From Colletes latitarsis (lineage: Eukaryota; Arthropoda; Insecta; Hymenoptera; Colletidae), in assembly GCF_051014445.1 (NCBI RefSeq), contig NC_135137.1, forward strand, positions 20,089,501 through 20,153,500: a stretch of 64,000 nt of DNA, given 5' to 3'. Each line of letters starts with the position of its first letter. Within the stretch, counting starts at the first letter, position 1. Below, in pieces: positions 37,788 through 46,586 of this stretch. The position numbers and the translations under genes were made by a program. Below the pieces are notes generated by a model. The model saw nothing but the letters and a program-made list of their open reading frames with translations. It was not told the DNA's origin and did not search any database.

Positions 37788-38195
37788 TCAAAACAACAAC
37801 AAAAATTTTGTCTTTCCTAACGATTTAGTCAGTATATCTGCAATTTGATCGTCCGTAGTCACACTTATTAGTCCCTTTTTTTCATAATCATAAACAAAAT
37901 TATAACTTATATCTATATGCTTGGAATTTTTTGAAAATTTTCCATTTTTTGATAAGGCTATCGCTCCACTATTGTCTTCATATATTTTTACCGGATTGTC
38001 ATTCTTCACGTCAAAAACAGATAAAATGCCCTTAATTGGAATGATTTCTTCTACACAATCAGCAAGAGCGTAGTATTCAGCATGCGTTGAGGCTCTGGAG
38101 ACAATTTTTTGTTTTTGCGATTTCCATAGTACCACATTTCCAAAAACTCGTATGATTATCCCTGTAGTCGATTTTCTGTCCGTAGTGTCTGCAGC
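37788..38195 (-). pseudogene. Copia RNase H domain
   Basis: C-terminal domain of the pol polyprotein, which degrades the RNA strand of the RNA/DNA hybrid. Read after the stop at 38,196: AADTTDRKSTTG, then VVLWKSQKQKIVSRAS and HAEYYAL, then YEDNSGAIALSKN, SKHIDI and ADILTKSLGK, all in the usual copia order. The frame ends LGKTKFLLLF with a stop just inside the LTR, slightly short of the usual end. It is in frame with the RT above, separated only by a TGA in place of the Trp of the VDADWA motif. Confidence 0.93.
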
Positions 38196-39303
38196 TCAAT
38201 CAGCGTCAACAAATGCATCCATTATTTCCTGAGTAGTTGAGTTATAAACAAGATTTATGGAACGAGTGTGATACAAGTATTTTAGAACACGTGTGCTGTC
38301 ATAGCTATTTTGGAATCGACTTAGGTAATTGACCGCAAATGAAATGTCTGGGCGAGTACCATTTGCAATATACAATAATGCTCCAATTAAATTCCTATAT
38401 TTCAGTTCTTCATCCACTATATCAGCAGGTTCAATTTTTCGATTCATTTCCATAGGTGTATCGAACCTTTTACTATTTATTATTCCGTACTTATGACTAA
38501 GATTTTCAATATATTTTTCTTGATTCAAGTATATTTCCTCTTTACTTTGGTTACGTTGTACTTCAATTCCCAAGTATTGCTTTATTTGTCCCAAGTCTTT
38601 CATGCGAAATCGTTTATTAAGCATGATCTTAACTTCATCTATAGCCATTTCATTTATACCACTGATTAATATATCATCCACATATAAAATAATATATATT
38701 TTTGTGTCGTTTATCTCTCCAGTATACAGACAGTAATCATAATCAGATCTTTTAAAATGCAAGCTTATCATGTAATTATGAAAACAATCATACCAGTCAC
38801 GTGGACTTTCTCTCAATCCATAAAGCGCCTTCTTAAGTAAACAAACCTTATCTGACTGTATATTACTACCATCAGGAGGGTAGATGTAAACTTCAGACTT
38901 GATATTTCCGTTTAAAAAAGCTGTTTGAACATCCATTTGTTCTATTTTTAAATTTTTAACACATGCAATTGACAGCAACACCTTTAGCGTGCTCATTCTT
39001 GCAACCGGTGAATAAACTTCTTCATCGCTTTGGTACAACTGTTGGAAATGCGACTTTGGCGACAATGCGCGCTTTGTATACTCCATCTGTCTTAATTCTA
39101 TATATCCACTTTACTTCAATTATTTTCTTATTTATTGGAACGTTGACCAAATCCCATGTGTCGTTTTCTTTTAAACCATCAAGTTCTTGTTTCATAGCCG
39201 CTTTCCATTTTCTTGACTCTTCGCAGTTCAATGGTTCTTGGTAGTTTTCAGGTATCAAAGCATTGCAATAGTTTGTATATACGACATGATCATCAAATTT
39301 CAC
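38196..39303 (-). pseudogene. Copia reverse transcriptase domain, frameshifted
   Basis: RVT_2 reverse transcriptase in two frames. The upstream frame (39,303-39,022) has CEESRKWKAAMKQELDGLKE, NDTWDLVNVP and KWIYRIKTDGVYKARIVAK; near 39,040-39,060 the frame changes into 39,086-38,196, which starts SDEEVYSPVARMSTLK and has QMDVQTAFLNG (first catalytic Asp), LKKALYGLRESP, the YVDD active site at 38,673-38,684, FRMKDLGQIKQYLGIEV, and RNLIGALLYIANGTRPDISF. It ends DAFVDAD and a TGA (38,196-38,198). It would copy the element RNA into DNA in cytoplasmic particles; the frameshift prevents that here. Confidence 0.95.
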
Positions 39304-39533
39304 AACATTTCACACATTATGTTACGCTTGGGGCGTGTATCTTATTTAACTTCCTCGGTTTTGCTGCATTGATCATCGTCAGTTTTATTTTCTTTTATTT
39401 TCAAAACTCTTTCTTCTTCTTCTTCTTCTTCTTTTGGCGTTTCCCCTTCGTATTTTTCTTCGTTATCAGTATTTCTATAAATGGTATATCTTGCACGTGA
39501 CGACTTACAACTATTTTGTCATTAACCAATATC
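39304..39533 (-). pseudogene. Copia integrase-RT linker, decayed
   Basis: Between the integrase frame and the RT frame. In another minus frame the end of the integrase core region reads YKILVNDKIVVSRHV, as expected for copia integrases, then runs into a Lys-rich stretch encoded by a (GAA)n run (TTC-rich on plus near 39,413-39,434). No domain is recognisable after that until the RT. Confidence 0.7.
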
Positions 39534-40508
39534 TTATATCCGGTATCTGTATACCCTATTAATATTAATTCCTTTTTCGGCCTTTGGATTTAGCTTTGAA
39601 TATCTGCATGCCTCGGGAATTCGTACAAAAGCAGTGCTTCCATATAAGTGTAAGTTTGAAACATCAGCCCTTTTATTAAAAAATATTTCATATGGTGTTT
39701 TTCTTATTCTTGTGTTTGCTAATAGGCGATTTCCAATGTAGGCAGCCGTGTAAATACATTCTGGCCAATAAAACTTGTCGACATTTGCCTCTGACAGCAA
39801 GCAGCGTGCACGATCCATTATCGTTCTGTTGTGCCTTTCGGCGACTCCGTTCAATTCGTGTGTGTATGCTGGTCCTGGTTTCAAATAAATACCTTCTCGT
39901 TTCGCTAATTCATCAAAGTTTTTGTTAAGATATGATTCTCTTCCATTGTCACATCGAATTTCTTTAATACTTTTTCCAGTTTGATTTTTTACTAATTTCC
40001 TAATATACCTAATGAAGCAATAAAAAACATCACTTTTTTGTTTTATGCAATACACAACAGCAATTTTACTGAAATCATCTATAAAAGACACAAAGTATTT
40101 CTCACCATTATGACCTGTCTGAGTTATTGGACCATGGACATCTGTATGGACTATTTGTAACAAATCATTTGCTCTTGTACGTTTGTTTTTAAATTTCAAA
40201 TTTGTCATTTTATTCTCCGGACAAACTTCGCATTTTATAAATTCGTTTTCGAGTTTCACCGGTGTTCCATTTAGCAGCTGAGCTTCACACAAATATTTTA
40301 AATCTCTAAAATTTGTGTGACAAAGTATATATCTATGCCATTTTTCTATATTTGAAATTCCCATTGAACTAGTGTACGTACTTGTTTTCTTATTCTCAAG
40401 TCTGGCAACTTCTCCATTTAATTCAAAGAGTTTATTTCTTTTAACAGCAATAGCAATGAGTTTTTCTTTCGAATTACAAATTTTATTGTAATTCATTGTC
40501 TTTCTCAA
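39534..40508 (-). pseudogene. Copia integrase (GAG-pre-integrase HHCC plus DDE core)
   Basis: One open frame of 324 codons. The HHCC zinc-binding region is visible as WHRYILCHTNFRDLKYL and KCEVCPENK. The core has HTDVHGPI (first Asp), EIRCDNGRES (second Asp) and ELNGVAERHNRT (Glu), then FYWPECIYTAAYIGNR and KTPYEIFF. Two oddities: the two His of the zinc finger are five residues apart (H-R-Y-I-L-C-H) where copia proteins normally have four, and 36 rather than 35 residues lie between the second Asp and the Glu. Each looks like a one-codon insertion. The apparent Met start is internal to the polyprotein, and the frame leaves the family before its end near 39,560. Confidence 0.95.
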
Positions 40509-40929
40509 ACATTATTTTTAATTGTTTTGATTTACAAATACAAGAGACACTTAGTAAGTTTTGTTTCATTTCTGGTACATAGTATATACATTTTTAATCT
40601 TTATTTCCTCCGACTTATCATTAATGTTAATCATTACATTACCAATTTTTCCAGATATTAGTTTAAAACCATCACCAACTTTAATATCAACCGGGTTTTG
40701 TAGATTTTTGGATTCATAAAAGTACTCATCTGTGTTTATTATGTGATCTGAGCAACCACTATCTAGTAGCCATTTAATATTTCTACTTCTTCTATTTTGC
40801 TACTTTTCATTACTTCAACCTTGAATGAATTGTAATTTCTACTGTCATCTAGACTCGAATTTCCAGCCACTTTTGTATCGTGTCTATTTTGTATATGTTT
40901 GAAAAGGTTGCCTTTTGTAATAATTATTA
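40509..40929 (-). pseudogene. Copia protease region, frameshifted
   Basis: The aspartic protease active site reads KWLLDSGCSDHI (LLDSGCSDH ending at 40,743). It is followed by VDIKVGDG, ISGKIGNV and, after a one-base frame change, VPEMKQNLLSVSC, the usual copia spacing. The active site is in a different frame from the acidic linker just upstream (SSKIEEVEI), so there are at least two frameshifts. The protease normally cuts the polyprotein. Confidence 0.88.
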
Positions 40930-41697
40930 AAGTTTTCTGGGCAGTAACGTTGGATGTGCCCTGACTTATTACACTTGTAACGTACCGCTTCAGTAGTCGT
41001 TGCACTGCTATGCTGATTATCCTTTGAATTGAGATATTTGTTCTGATTGCGTTGTACGTGTCGAAACCTATGACCTCTAGGATTTTTAGTTAAATTTGAA
41101 CTAAACGTGCGAGTGTAATTTCTGCTGTACTCAAAGTAGTAACTTTTACCGTTTCTCTTTTGATACTCTAACAGTAATTTAGATTTTACATACTCAACTG
41201 TTTTCTCCTTCGTTGGCAGTGCATCAATAATATCAACAATAAGTGAGAAGTTAACGTTAATAACAGATAATTCAATTTATCCTTTTCATTCACAGTCTCA
41301 CCAGTATTTTTGAGCCTATTTATATGCGTTTCAAATTCGTTAAAGAAGTCACTTGGATTTTCACCTTCTTTCATTTTTAATTTTAACAATCTTCTTTTAC
41401 ACAATAGCTTTACTGCACTGTTTTTAACTAGATAAATTTCGTCAAGCTTTGCAATCATATTTTTCGCAGTCGTTTCTGATATTATTAATTCTAACTGAGT
41501 GTTTGAAATACTGTTTACGATGTAATTTTTTGCTTTAATTTCTTTTTTATTCCAATCTTCGACTCTTATTTCAGCCGGTCTTTCATCATGTAGAATAACC
41601 TCGTTACAGTCTTTTATTTCTAAAAATAAATTTAGCCTGAATTTCCAGTTCCATAAAATATTTGTAACATGAAATCGTCCTTTTTTTCACTTGCCAT
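40930..41697 (-). pseudogene. Copia gag (capsid and zinc knuckle), frameshifted
   Basis: Begins at a Met (41,697) with MASEKKDD. It changes frame within about 20 codons into WNWKFRLNLF, then runs through DWNKKEIKAKNYIVNSIS, TAKNMIAKLDEIY, LLKLKMKEGENPSDFFNEFE and INRLKNTGETV: the copia gag domain (UBN2/Retrotran_gag_2). After another frame change near 41,250 it continues LPTKEKTVEYVKSKLLLEYQ, then basic sequence and a zinc knuckle at 40,940-40,981. The knuckle reads R-Y-K-C-N-K-S-G-H-I-Q-R-Y-C: the first Cys of CX2CX4HX4C is Arg (CGT, one transition from TGT). Gag would form the particle and bind RNA. Confidence 0.92.
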
Positions 41698-41768
41698 GCT
41701 TCTATCTTAGGTTATCTTCCTTTCACAACTAAATTTCTTTTCTTTACTGTTAACAAACAAACCACGGA

Positions 41769-41780
41769 CCTCTGCTACCA
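41769..41780 (-). promoter_or_regulatory. Primer binding site, tRNA-Met initiator
   Basis: On the minus strand TGGTAGCAGAGG directly follows the 5' LTR with no gap. It is complementary to the 3' end (CCTCTGCTA plus CCA) of metazoan initiator tRNA-Met, the primer used by many copia elements. Confidence 0.9.
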
Positions 41781-41993
41781 TGTTAAAATACTGTTTATAT
41801 TATTTATTATAATGAATCTTGTTACAAAACAAACACACTTATTTTCCATTGTGAAAAGAAAACTTAAAAACTAAAAGAACATTCCTCGACGTGTGCTTCT
41901 TTCATACACACACACCACACTACCCCTCTTGTCTGAAACGGTAAACTCCTAAACACTAAAGAAACTAACGAATTTTAAGTCATATTTCTAACA
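41781..41993 (-). repeat. Copia 5' LTR (213 bp)
   Basis: Partner of 37,551-37,765, with the same TG and CA ends. Differences are CGACGTG for CTACATG, CAT for CAC before a shorter CA run, and TTGTCTG for TTATCTG. On the minus strand it should hold the promoter; I see no distinctive TATA box that I can assign. Confidence 0.95.
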
Positions 41994-41998
41994 ATAAC
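41994..41998. repeat. Target-site duplication ATAAC, right
   Basis: Exact repeat of 37,546-37,550 on the other side of the copia element. Confidence 0.93.
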
Positions 41999-42137
41999 AG
42001 TAACAGTTTATAAAAAAGTAACGAATTTCCACAGATGCATAGAAATGCATATCAATAATGTACTGAATTAGGCGAATCGAATAATGTATAACTCACCCCG
42101 ATCCGTGAACGGGCCTAGCGTTTGCTAGGAATGTTCC
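41999..42137 (-). repeat. Right terminal inverted repeat of the Merlin-like element
   Basis: Reverse complement of 36,092-36,225 at roughly 80% by eye. The copia element landed at its inner edge. Outer end reads GGAATGTTCC on plus. Confidence 0.83.
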
Positions 42138-42248
42138 ATAACTTTTCAACAAAGTCTAAAATTTTTCCCAAGGGTGAATACCTATACACTGTATAGATAT
42201 CCTGTTTCCTTCAACCGAACGACACGTGTCCCTAAAAAATATATTTAT

Positions 42249-42430
42249 AAAGTAAGTCGGTCAAGTAGGAAGAATATTCAGATATTTAAGAATATGAATA
42301 TATTGGTAAAAATATCCATTCCTCTTACCTTTATGTCCTGTGTATTGGATAATATAGATTTACATACTTTTACCGCTGAATTCGAAATTCTGAACTAAAC
42401 ATAGGTACAGGACTCGTCAAAACCGTTTTT
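42249..42430 (+). repeat. Diverged direct repeat, right copy
   Basis: Second copy of 35,802-36,090, same orientation. The plus frame reads KVSRSSRKNIQI and VLDNIDLHTF where the left copy has KVSGPSGKNIKI and LDNIELDSF, so similarity is kept at protein level. An open frame 42,174-42,398 covers it but is not a recognised gene. Confidence 0.72.
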
Positions 42431-42833
42431 CATTCTTTTTATAGTTTTATCTGTTTTCCAAAAAACAACCAATTAAATTAAGTTGCAAGAATGCAAAAGC
42501 GATAAAACTTACAGAGGCTTTAAATGTTTACTTAAGACTTTGCCTTTTGTAAAAACCGGCGATATTGACTGTGTGTGTGTGTGTGTAAATCGTCGTACGT
42601 TCGTGCCCGGTGCAGTAAAACACGTGCATCGATCTAGGTTACGTACGTTCCTCACGTGCCACTTTCTCAATCTATACTTTTACATAAAAATTTTCGATGA
42701 GGTGCATTTGTAGCTATTACGTGTAGCATCATGAGCAAACTCTTAGAAAATCACTCCTACTCCTCATTTGGACAGAATTTTTACTTTCATGATTTTAGCG
42801 AAAAGTCGTTTTCCTGCTCGGGGAACACATATG
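42431..42833. other. Unassigned spacer with a (GT)n run
   Basis: No recognisable gene or element. Contains a short GT microsatellite near 42,572-42,588 followed by a GC-richer stretch with many CGT/ACG steps. Similar GT-run then CG-rich texture occurs at 45,480-45,890, but I could not align the two. Confidence 0.5.
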
Positions 42834-44177
42834 TACAGGGTGTTCGGCCACCCCTGGGAAAAATTTTAATGGGGGATTCTAGATGCCAAAATACGAAAAT
42901 ACAGACGAAAATCAAGAATACCAATTTGTTGATAGAGGCTACGTTGAAAAGTTATTAACAATTAAACTCAAAAATTTCAAATCGTTCTGGAAAAATTGTT
43001 ATCGGTTGCGGGGGTCAATTGCAATCATTTTTGGTGAATACACATACCTCCGAAATCTTACCCACTTTCGAGATAAAAATTCGAGAATGTGTGAAATTTT
43101 TTCGATGGAAAAGAAAAATTTCAAATCGTTTTGGAAAAATTGTTATCGGTTGCGGGGGTTACTTACAACCATTTTGGGTGAATCGTCATACCCCCCTAAT
43201 CATGCGCATTTTCGAGAAAGAAATTCAGTACGGGCGGAACTTTAAACGTTAATAACTTTTTAATAAAGCCTCCATTAACAAATTGGTATTCTTGATTTTC
43301 GTCTTACTTTGGTCTCTAGAATCCCCTGGGAGAAATTGTAATGGGAGATTCTAGAGGTTAAAGTAGGACGAAAATCAAGAATACCAATTTGTTGATGGAG
43401 TAATACGATACTAAACAAGTTATTGACGTTTAAAGTTCCGCTCTTACTTTCGAATTTTTTTCTCGAAAATGCGCAGGATTTCGTATGTGGTATGTCTATT
43501 CACCGAAAATAATTTTAATTGACCCCCGAAACCGAAAGTAATTTTTTCAGAACGATTTGAAATTTTCTTTTTTTTTCGTCGAAAAATTTAGGCACTGCCT
43601 GTCGATTTTTCTTAAAAATTCCTTTTTGATTTTTATTCAGTTTGTTTGTGGCCCGACAAAATAGTTGTTTAATAATACTCTTTGTGTAGGTACCCATGAG
43701 CTCTACTCGCGAAAAAAAACGTTTCATTGGAATATATTCACTATTCACTATATCAGTAGGAGTTGCGGGGGCTGTTTGAAAATTTGACCAGTTATATGGG
43801 ATTTTTCTCACTTTACGGGGTCAAGGAACAACTTTTCCAACATCTCTACATATTCTCCATTAAAATATGCGTTGTGTTGCTGTTTGAAACATTAACCCCT
43901 GCAACGAAAACTAATTCTTCCAAGACGATTCGAAATTCTTTTTTACTTGAATTTTTTTTGTCGACACTGAGTAGGATTTCGGGGGTACGATTCTAACTGA
44001 CCTCCACGACCAAAAATAATTTTTTCAGAACGATTTGAAATTTTTTTATTTAATGTTATTAATAACTACTTTTTAACGAAACCTTAGTCGAAAAATTGAT
44101 ATTCTTAATTTTCGTCTTATTTTGGCTTCTAGAATCTCCCATTAAAATTTTTCCCAGGGGTGGCCAAACACCCTGTA
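42834..44177. mobile_element. Composite of two head-to-head inverted-repeat elements (MITE-like)
   Basis: Outer ends are TACAGGGTGTTCGGCCACCC on the left and, reversed, TACAGGGTGTTTGGCCACCC on the right, each followed by TGGGAAAAATTTTAATGGG, an ATTCTAGA block and AATACCAATTTGTT-like sequence. In the middle (about 43,230-43,450) the same terminal sequence occurs as an inverted pair back to back, so the element is two copies sharing a fused end. CAGGGTG ends next to TA suggest a Tc1/mariner-type non-autonomous family. No transposase is present; short frames inside come from repeated CGAAAAT-type internal sequence. Confidence 0.8.
43230..43450. repeat. Central palindrome of the composite element
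   Basis: GTCTTACTTTGGTCTCTAGA (ending at 43,320) faces TTCTAGAGGTTAAAGTAGGA on the other side of a short core at 43,323-43,348. Arms extend outwards through AAATTGGTATTCTTGATTTT and its complement to GTTTAAAGTTCCGC. It is the fused inner ends of the two elements. Confidence 0.78.
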
Positions 44178-44266
44178 TATATTAAATCAATATTAATGAA
44201 ATTACACCTTGACCGAATTCATTTCAATCCCCCCACACTAATACATATATTGTGTGTAGCCCATAA
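44178..44266. other. Short AT-rich spacer
   Basis: Lies between the composite element and the pogo-like remnant. It may be part of the older pogo-like copy, but no reading frame is convincing. Confidence 0.4.
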
Positions 44267-45465
44267 ATGGTTGAGAATGGAGTCACCTTTCCTATACTGG
44301 TATTATTAGATGGTCGCAGGTCCTGCATAAATTTCAATTTACATAATTTTTGTTTTGAGTAAACTCATTTTACTTTTTTGTATATTACCTAATGCAACTC
44401 ATATTTTCCAGCCATGCGATGTAGGAATATTTAGACGATTAAAAGTTGCATGGCGAAAGGTAGTACAGGAACATAGACAAAGTACGTAGGTAGACTAAAC
44501 CCATTACGAAGGTGAATTTCGCACCAATATATCATACCATATATAAATTCCATGAAGAAGGAAATGCTTTTAAAGCTTGTGGTGGCCTATGACCGTTTAA
44601 CTCAAATACAATTTACTACACAAAACGTATTTCAGAAAGAAGAAAGTAAATTAGAATTCATGTCGCCAGATGAAACTGACATCAATGACAGCAATATAGG
44701 TAGTTTTACATAGCATTCAAGAGCATATTCCAGATGATCTGAGAGGGGAACAATTTTGTTTTCTATATAGAAAATATTAAAATACAATCGGGACACAACT
44801 AAGACACAACACAAGACACAACTCGCAGAGAGAAAGCACTGCTGATGTTCAACGCAGTGCAGTTCATAGTAACAGTAAAACCAATACCAGTGTAGAAGAC
44901 TAATTTAACAACGTTTCGCTAGAAGAAACTAATATATGATATACTGATCATTAATTAACTTTAATATTTCATGACAATGATGCTTTTACTTTTTTCTAAT
45001 GGGAATTGTTTTGTTTCCGATGGTACTGAAATCAAACTACATTAATTCTACAACATTACTTTACTTATTTTCTCGTAAAGACAAAGATTCTTCAGAATCT
45101 ATTCTGGATAAACATTATCAACATTATCAAAAAATTGAAAAAACAACAAAGAAAAGAAAAGAAAAGAAAAGAAATATAGAAAGGTGTGTGCAATCAAAGT
45201 TACATCAAAGACATGGAAATAGGCTCAGCTTGAAAAAATAGAAGCAATTGATAACCAGGAAAAAGAAAAACAAAGAATGAAAGAAGAACGATTAGAAAAG
45301 AAAAATACAAGCCGAGAAATTAAAAGAAGAAAAGCTATTGAAAAAAGAAAGAAAAACAGAAAAATGAAAAGGAAAAGGAGAAAGAAAAGCAAGACGAAGA
45401 GAAGGAGAAATGTAAAACTCAAACTAAAAATAAAAATAAAGTTAAGAACGTGAAAAGAAAATAAT
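44267..45465 (+). pseudogene. pogo/Tigger-like transposase remnant (DDE_1 C-terminal half and tail)
   Basis: From 44,267 a frame reads VTFPILVLLDGRRS, matching the second catalytic Asp of pogo-family DDE domains (Asp codon 44,309-44,311). After a frameshift come ILPNATHIFQPCDVGIFRRL and KVAWRKVVQEH, with the third Asp (44,418-44,420) about 36 codons on. After stops the sequence resumes PITKVNFAPIYHTIYKFHEE and ends CGGL-stop-PFNSNTIYY, where TGA (44,590-44,592) replaces an aromatic codon. Further pieces (SPDETDIND, EHIPDDLRG) run to about 44,937. From 45,120 a Lys/Glu-rich stretch (KIEAIDNQEKEKQRMKEERL) looks like a basic coiled-coil tail. No N-terminal DNA-binding domains are seen. Clearly dead, with many stops and frameshifts; the link of the tail to the rest is inferred. 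Confidence 0.8.
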
Positions 45466-45892
45466 AAATAATATTATTTTGTGTGTGTGTTTTTTACAGG
45501 GTGAATGTAGTAACTGAACCAGGTGGTTATGACTATGCAACATTTTTATTAGCATCTTTTTCAAACTCCACTTGGAACAACACTGTACGTATGTATGTAT
45601 GGGATTATCAGGAACCGTGTTTGTTCGTTAATCGGCACACTCGTATTTATTTCGTTAAACACAGTCACACCTACTACGTACTTTTCTTCAATCTTTCTCT
45701 CTTCCGTGCTGTCTTTTCTCGCTTTCTGGGTTATTCACCCATCAGCTGTTCGGCCGTACGTTCGCCGCGTGTTGACGGCTTTTTCGGCGGTAACCGTCTT
45801 CGCTCGTGCAAGCTCGTGGACAGCGAACGATTCGCTGTTCGGCCAAAAATTCGTGCGCGATTTAATAATTTTCAACTGCACGGTTCCCTACA
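45466..45892. other. Unassigned spacer, GT run and a GC-richer stretch
   Basis: A short GT run at 45,480-45,490 is followed by ACAGGGTGAATGTAGTAACTG, which resembles a transposon end (CAGGGTG) but has no partner that I can find. From about 45,740 the sequence is CG-richer than anything else in the island. Two overlapping plus frames (from 45,483 and 45,595) lack any recognisable domain and run into the next element, so I do not call them genes. Confidence 0.45.
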
Positions 45893-46575
45893 TACAGGGT
45901 GTTCGGCCATCCATGGGAAAAATTTTAATGGGGGATTCTAGAGGTCAAAATAAGACGAAAATCAAGAATACCAATTTGTTGATGGAGGCACTGTTAAAAA
46001 GTTATTAATGTTTAAAGTTCCGCTCGTACTGAATTTTTTTCTCGAAAATGCGCAAGATTTCGGGGGTATGTCTATACATAAAAAATGATTGTCACCGACC
46101 CTCGCAACTGAAAATAATTTTTCACAGAACGATTTGAAATCTTTTTTTTTCATCGAAAAATATAGGCACCCGATTAGATTTTCGGTAAGGAATTTTTTTC
46201 TCGAAAGTGCGTAGGATTTCAGGGGTATGTGTAATGACCAAAAATGATTGTAATTGACCCCTGCAACCGAAAATAATTTTTTTAGAAAAATGTTTGAAAA
46301 ATTTGTTTTTCGCCGAAAAATATCAACACATACTCGAATTTTTTTCCCGAAACTGAGTAGGATTTCGAATATATGTGTATTCACTAAAAATGCTTGTAAT
46401 TAACCTCCGCAGCCGAAAATAATTTTTCTGGAACGATTTGAAATTTTTGAATTTAATTGTTAATAACTTTTTAACGAAGCCTCCATCAACAAATTGGTAT
46501 TCTTGATTTTCGTCTTAGTTTGGCCTCTAGAATCTCCTATTAAAATGTTCCTCAGGGCTGGCCGAACACCCTCTA
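45893..46575. mobile_element. Inverted-repeat MITE-like element (683 bp)
   Basis: Left end TACAGGGTGTTCGGCCATCC, right end (reversed) TAGAGGGTGTTCGGCCAGCC. Both are followed by an ATTCTAGAGG block and GAAAATCAAGAATACCAATT, giving inverted repeats of about 130 bp. It is the same family as 42,834-44,177 in single form. The interior holds three tandem copies of a ~150 bp unit. A minus-strand 140-codon frame across it reflects those repeats. The right end lies about 12 bp from the start of satellite block 2. Confidence 0.85.
46032..46450 (+). repeat. Three internal tandem repeats of ~150 bp in the MITE-like element
   Basis: Units start at AATTTTTTTCTCGAAAATGC (46,032), AATTTTTTTCTCGAAAGTGC (46,191) and AATTTTTTTCCCGAAACTGA (46,337). 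Each continues with AGGATTTC- or AAGATTTC-like sequence, AAAATGATTGT or AAAATGCTTGT, and GAAAATAATTTTT. Spacings are 159 and 146 bp. Confidence 0.8.
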
Positions 46576-46586
46576 TACTACTATGT

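Larger units (their letters stand above)
37551..41993 (-). mobile_element. Ty1/copia LTR retrotransposon (4,443 bp, minus strand)
   Basis: Complete in structure: two LTRs starting TG and ending CA, ATAAC target duplication, primer binding site, polypurine-like tract and gag-protease-integrase-RT-RNase H in copia order on the minus strand. The polyprotein is broken by several frameshifts and one in-frame stop, so the copy is not autonomous. The LTRs differ by four substitutions and a 2 bp CA indel over about 213 bp (roughly 2%), a modest age since insertion. It sits inside the Merlin-like element and is therefore younger than it. Confidence 0.97.
36092..42137 (+). mobile_element. Merlin-like DNA transposon, split by a copia insertion
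   Basis: Outer limits are set by ~130 bp terminal inverted repeats beginning GGTATATTCCTAGCAAACG on the left and GGAACATTCCTAGCAAACG on the right (reverse strand). Between them on plus lies a broken ISXO2-like transposase, the DDE domain of eukaryotic Merlin elements. Subtracting the copia insertion with its 5 bp target duplication leaves an element of about 1.6 kb. Merlin elements usually make 8-9 bp target duplications; the flanks (AACGTTTT left, AACTTTTC right) resemble each other but do not match exactly, so the ends are approximate. The stretch 36,226-36,775 shows no clear coding signal, apart from a possible Cys-rich remnant (SDCRYMCSKC) near 36,260. Confidence 0.7.

Noticed and set aside
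38963..39928. Plus-strand frames across the copia element (38,963-39,244; 39,213-39,500; 39,692-39,928)
   Set aside because: Antisense shadows of the RT and integrase coding strand.
45225..45422. Minus-strand Phe/Leu-rich membrane-like frame
   Set aside because: It is the complement of a purine-rich stretch that reads on plus as the Lys/Glu-rich tail of the pogo-like remnant.
45962..46384. 140-codon minus frame in the MITE-like element
   Set aside because: The peptide repeats with the internal ~150 bp repeats and matches no domain.
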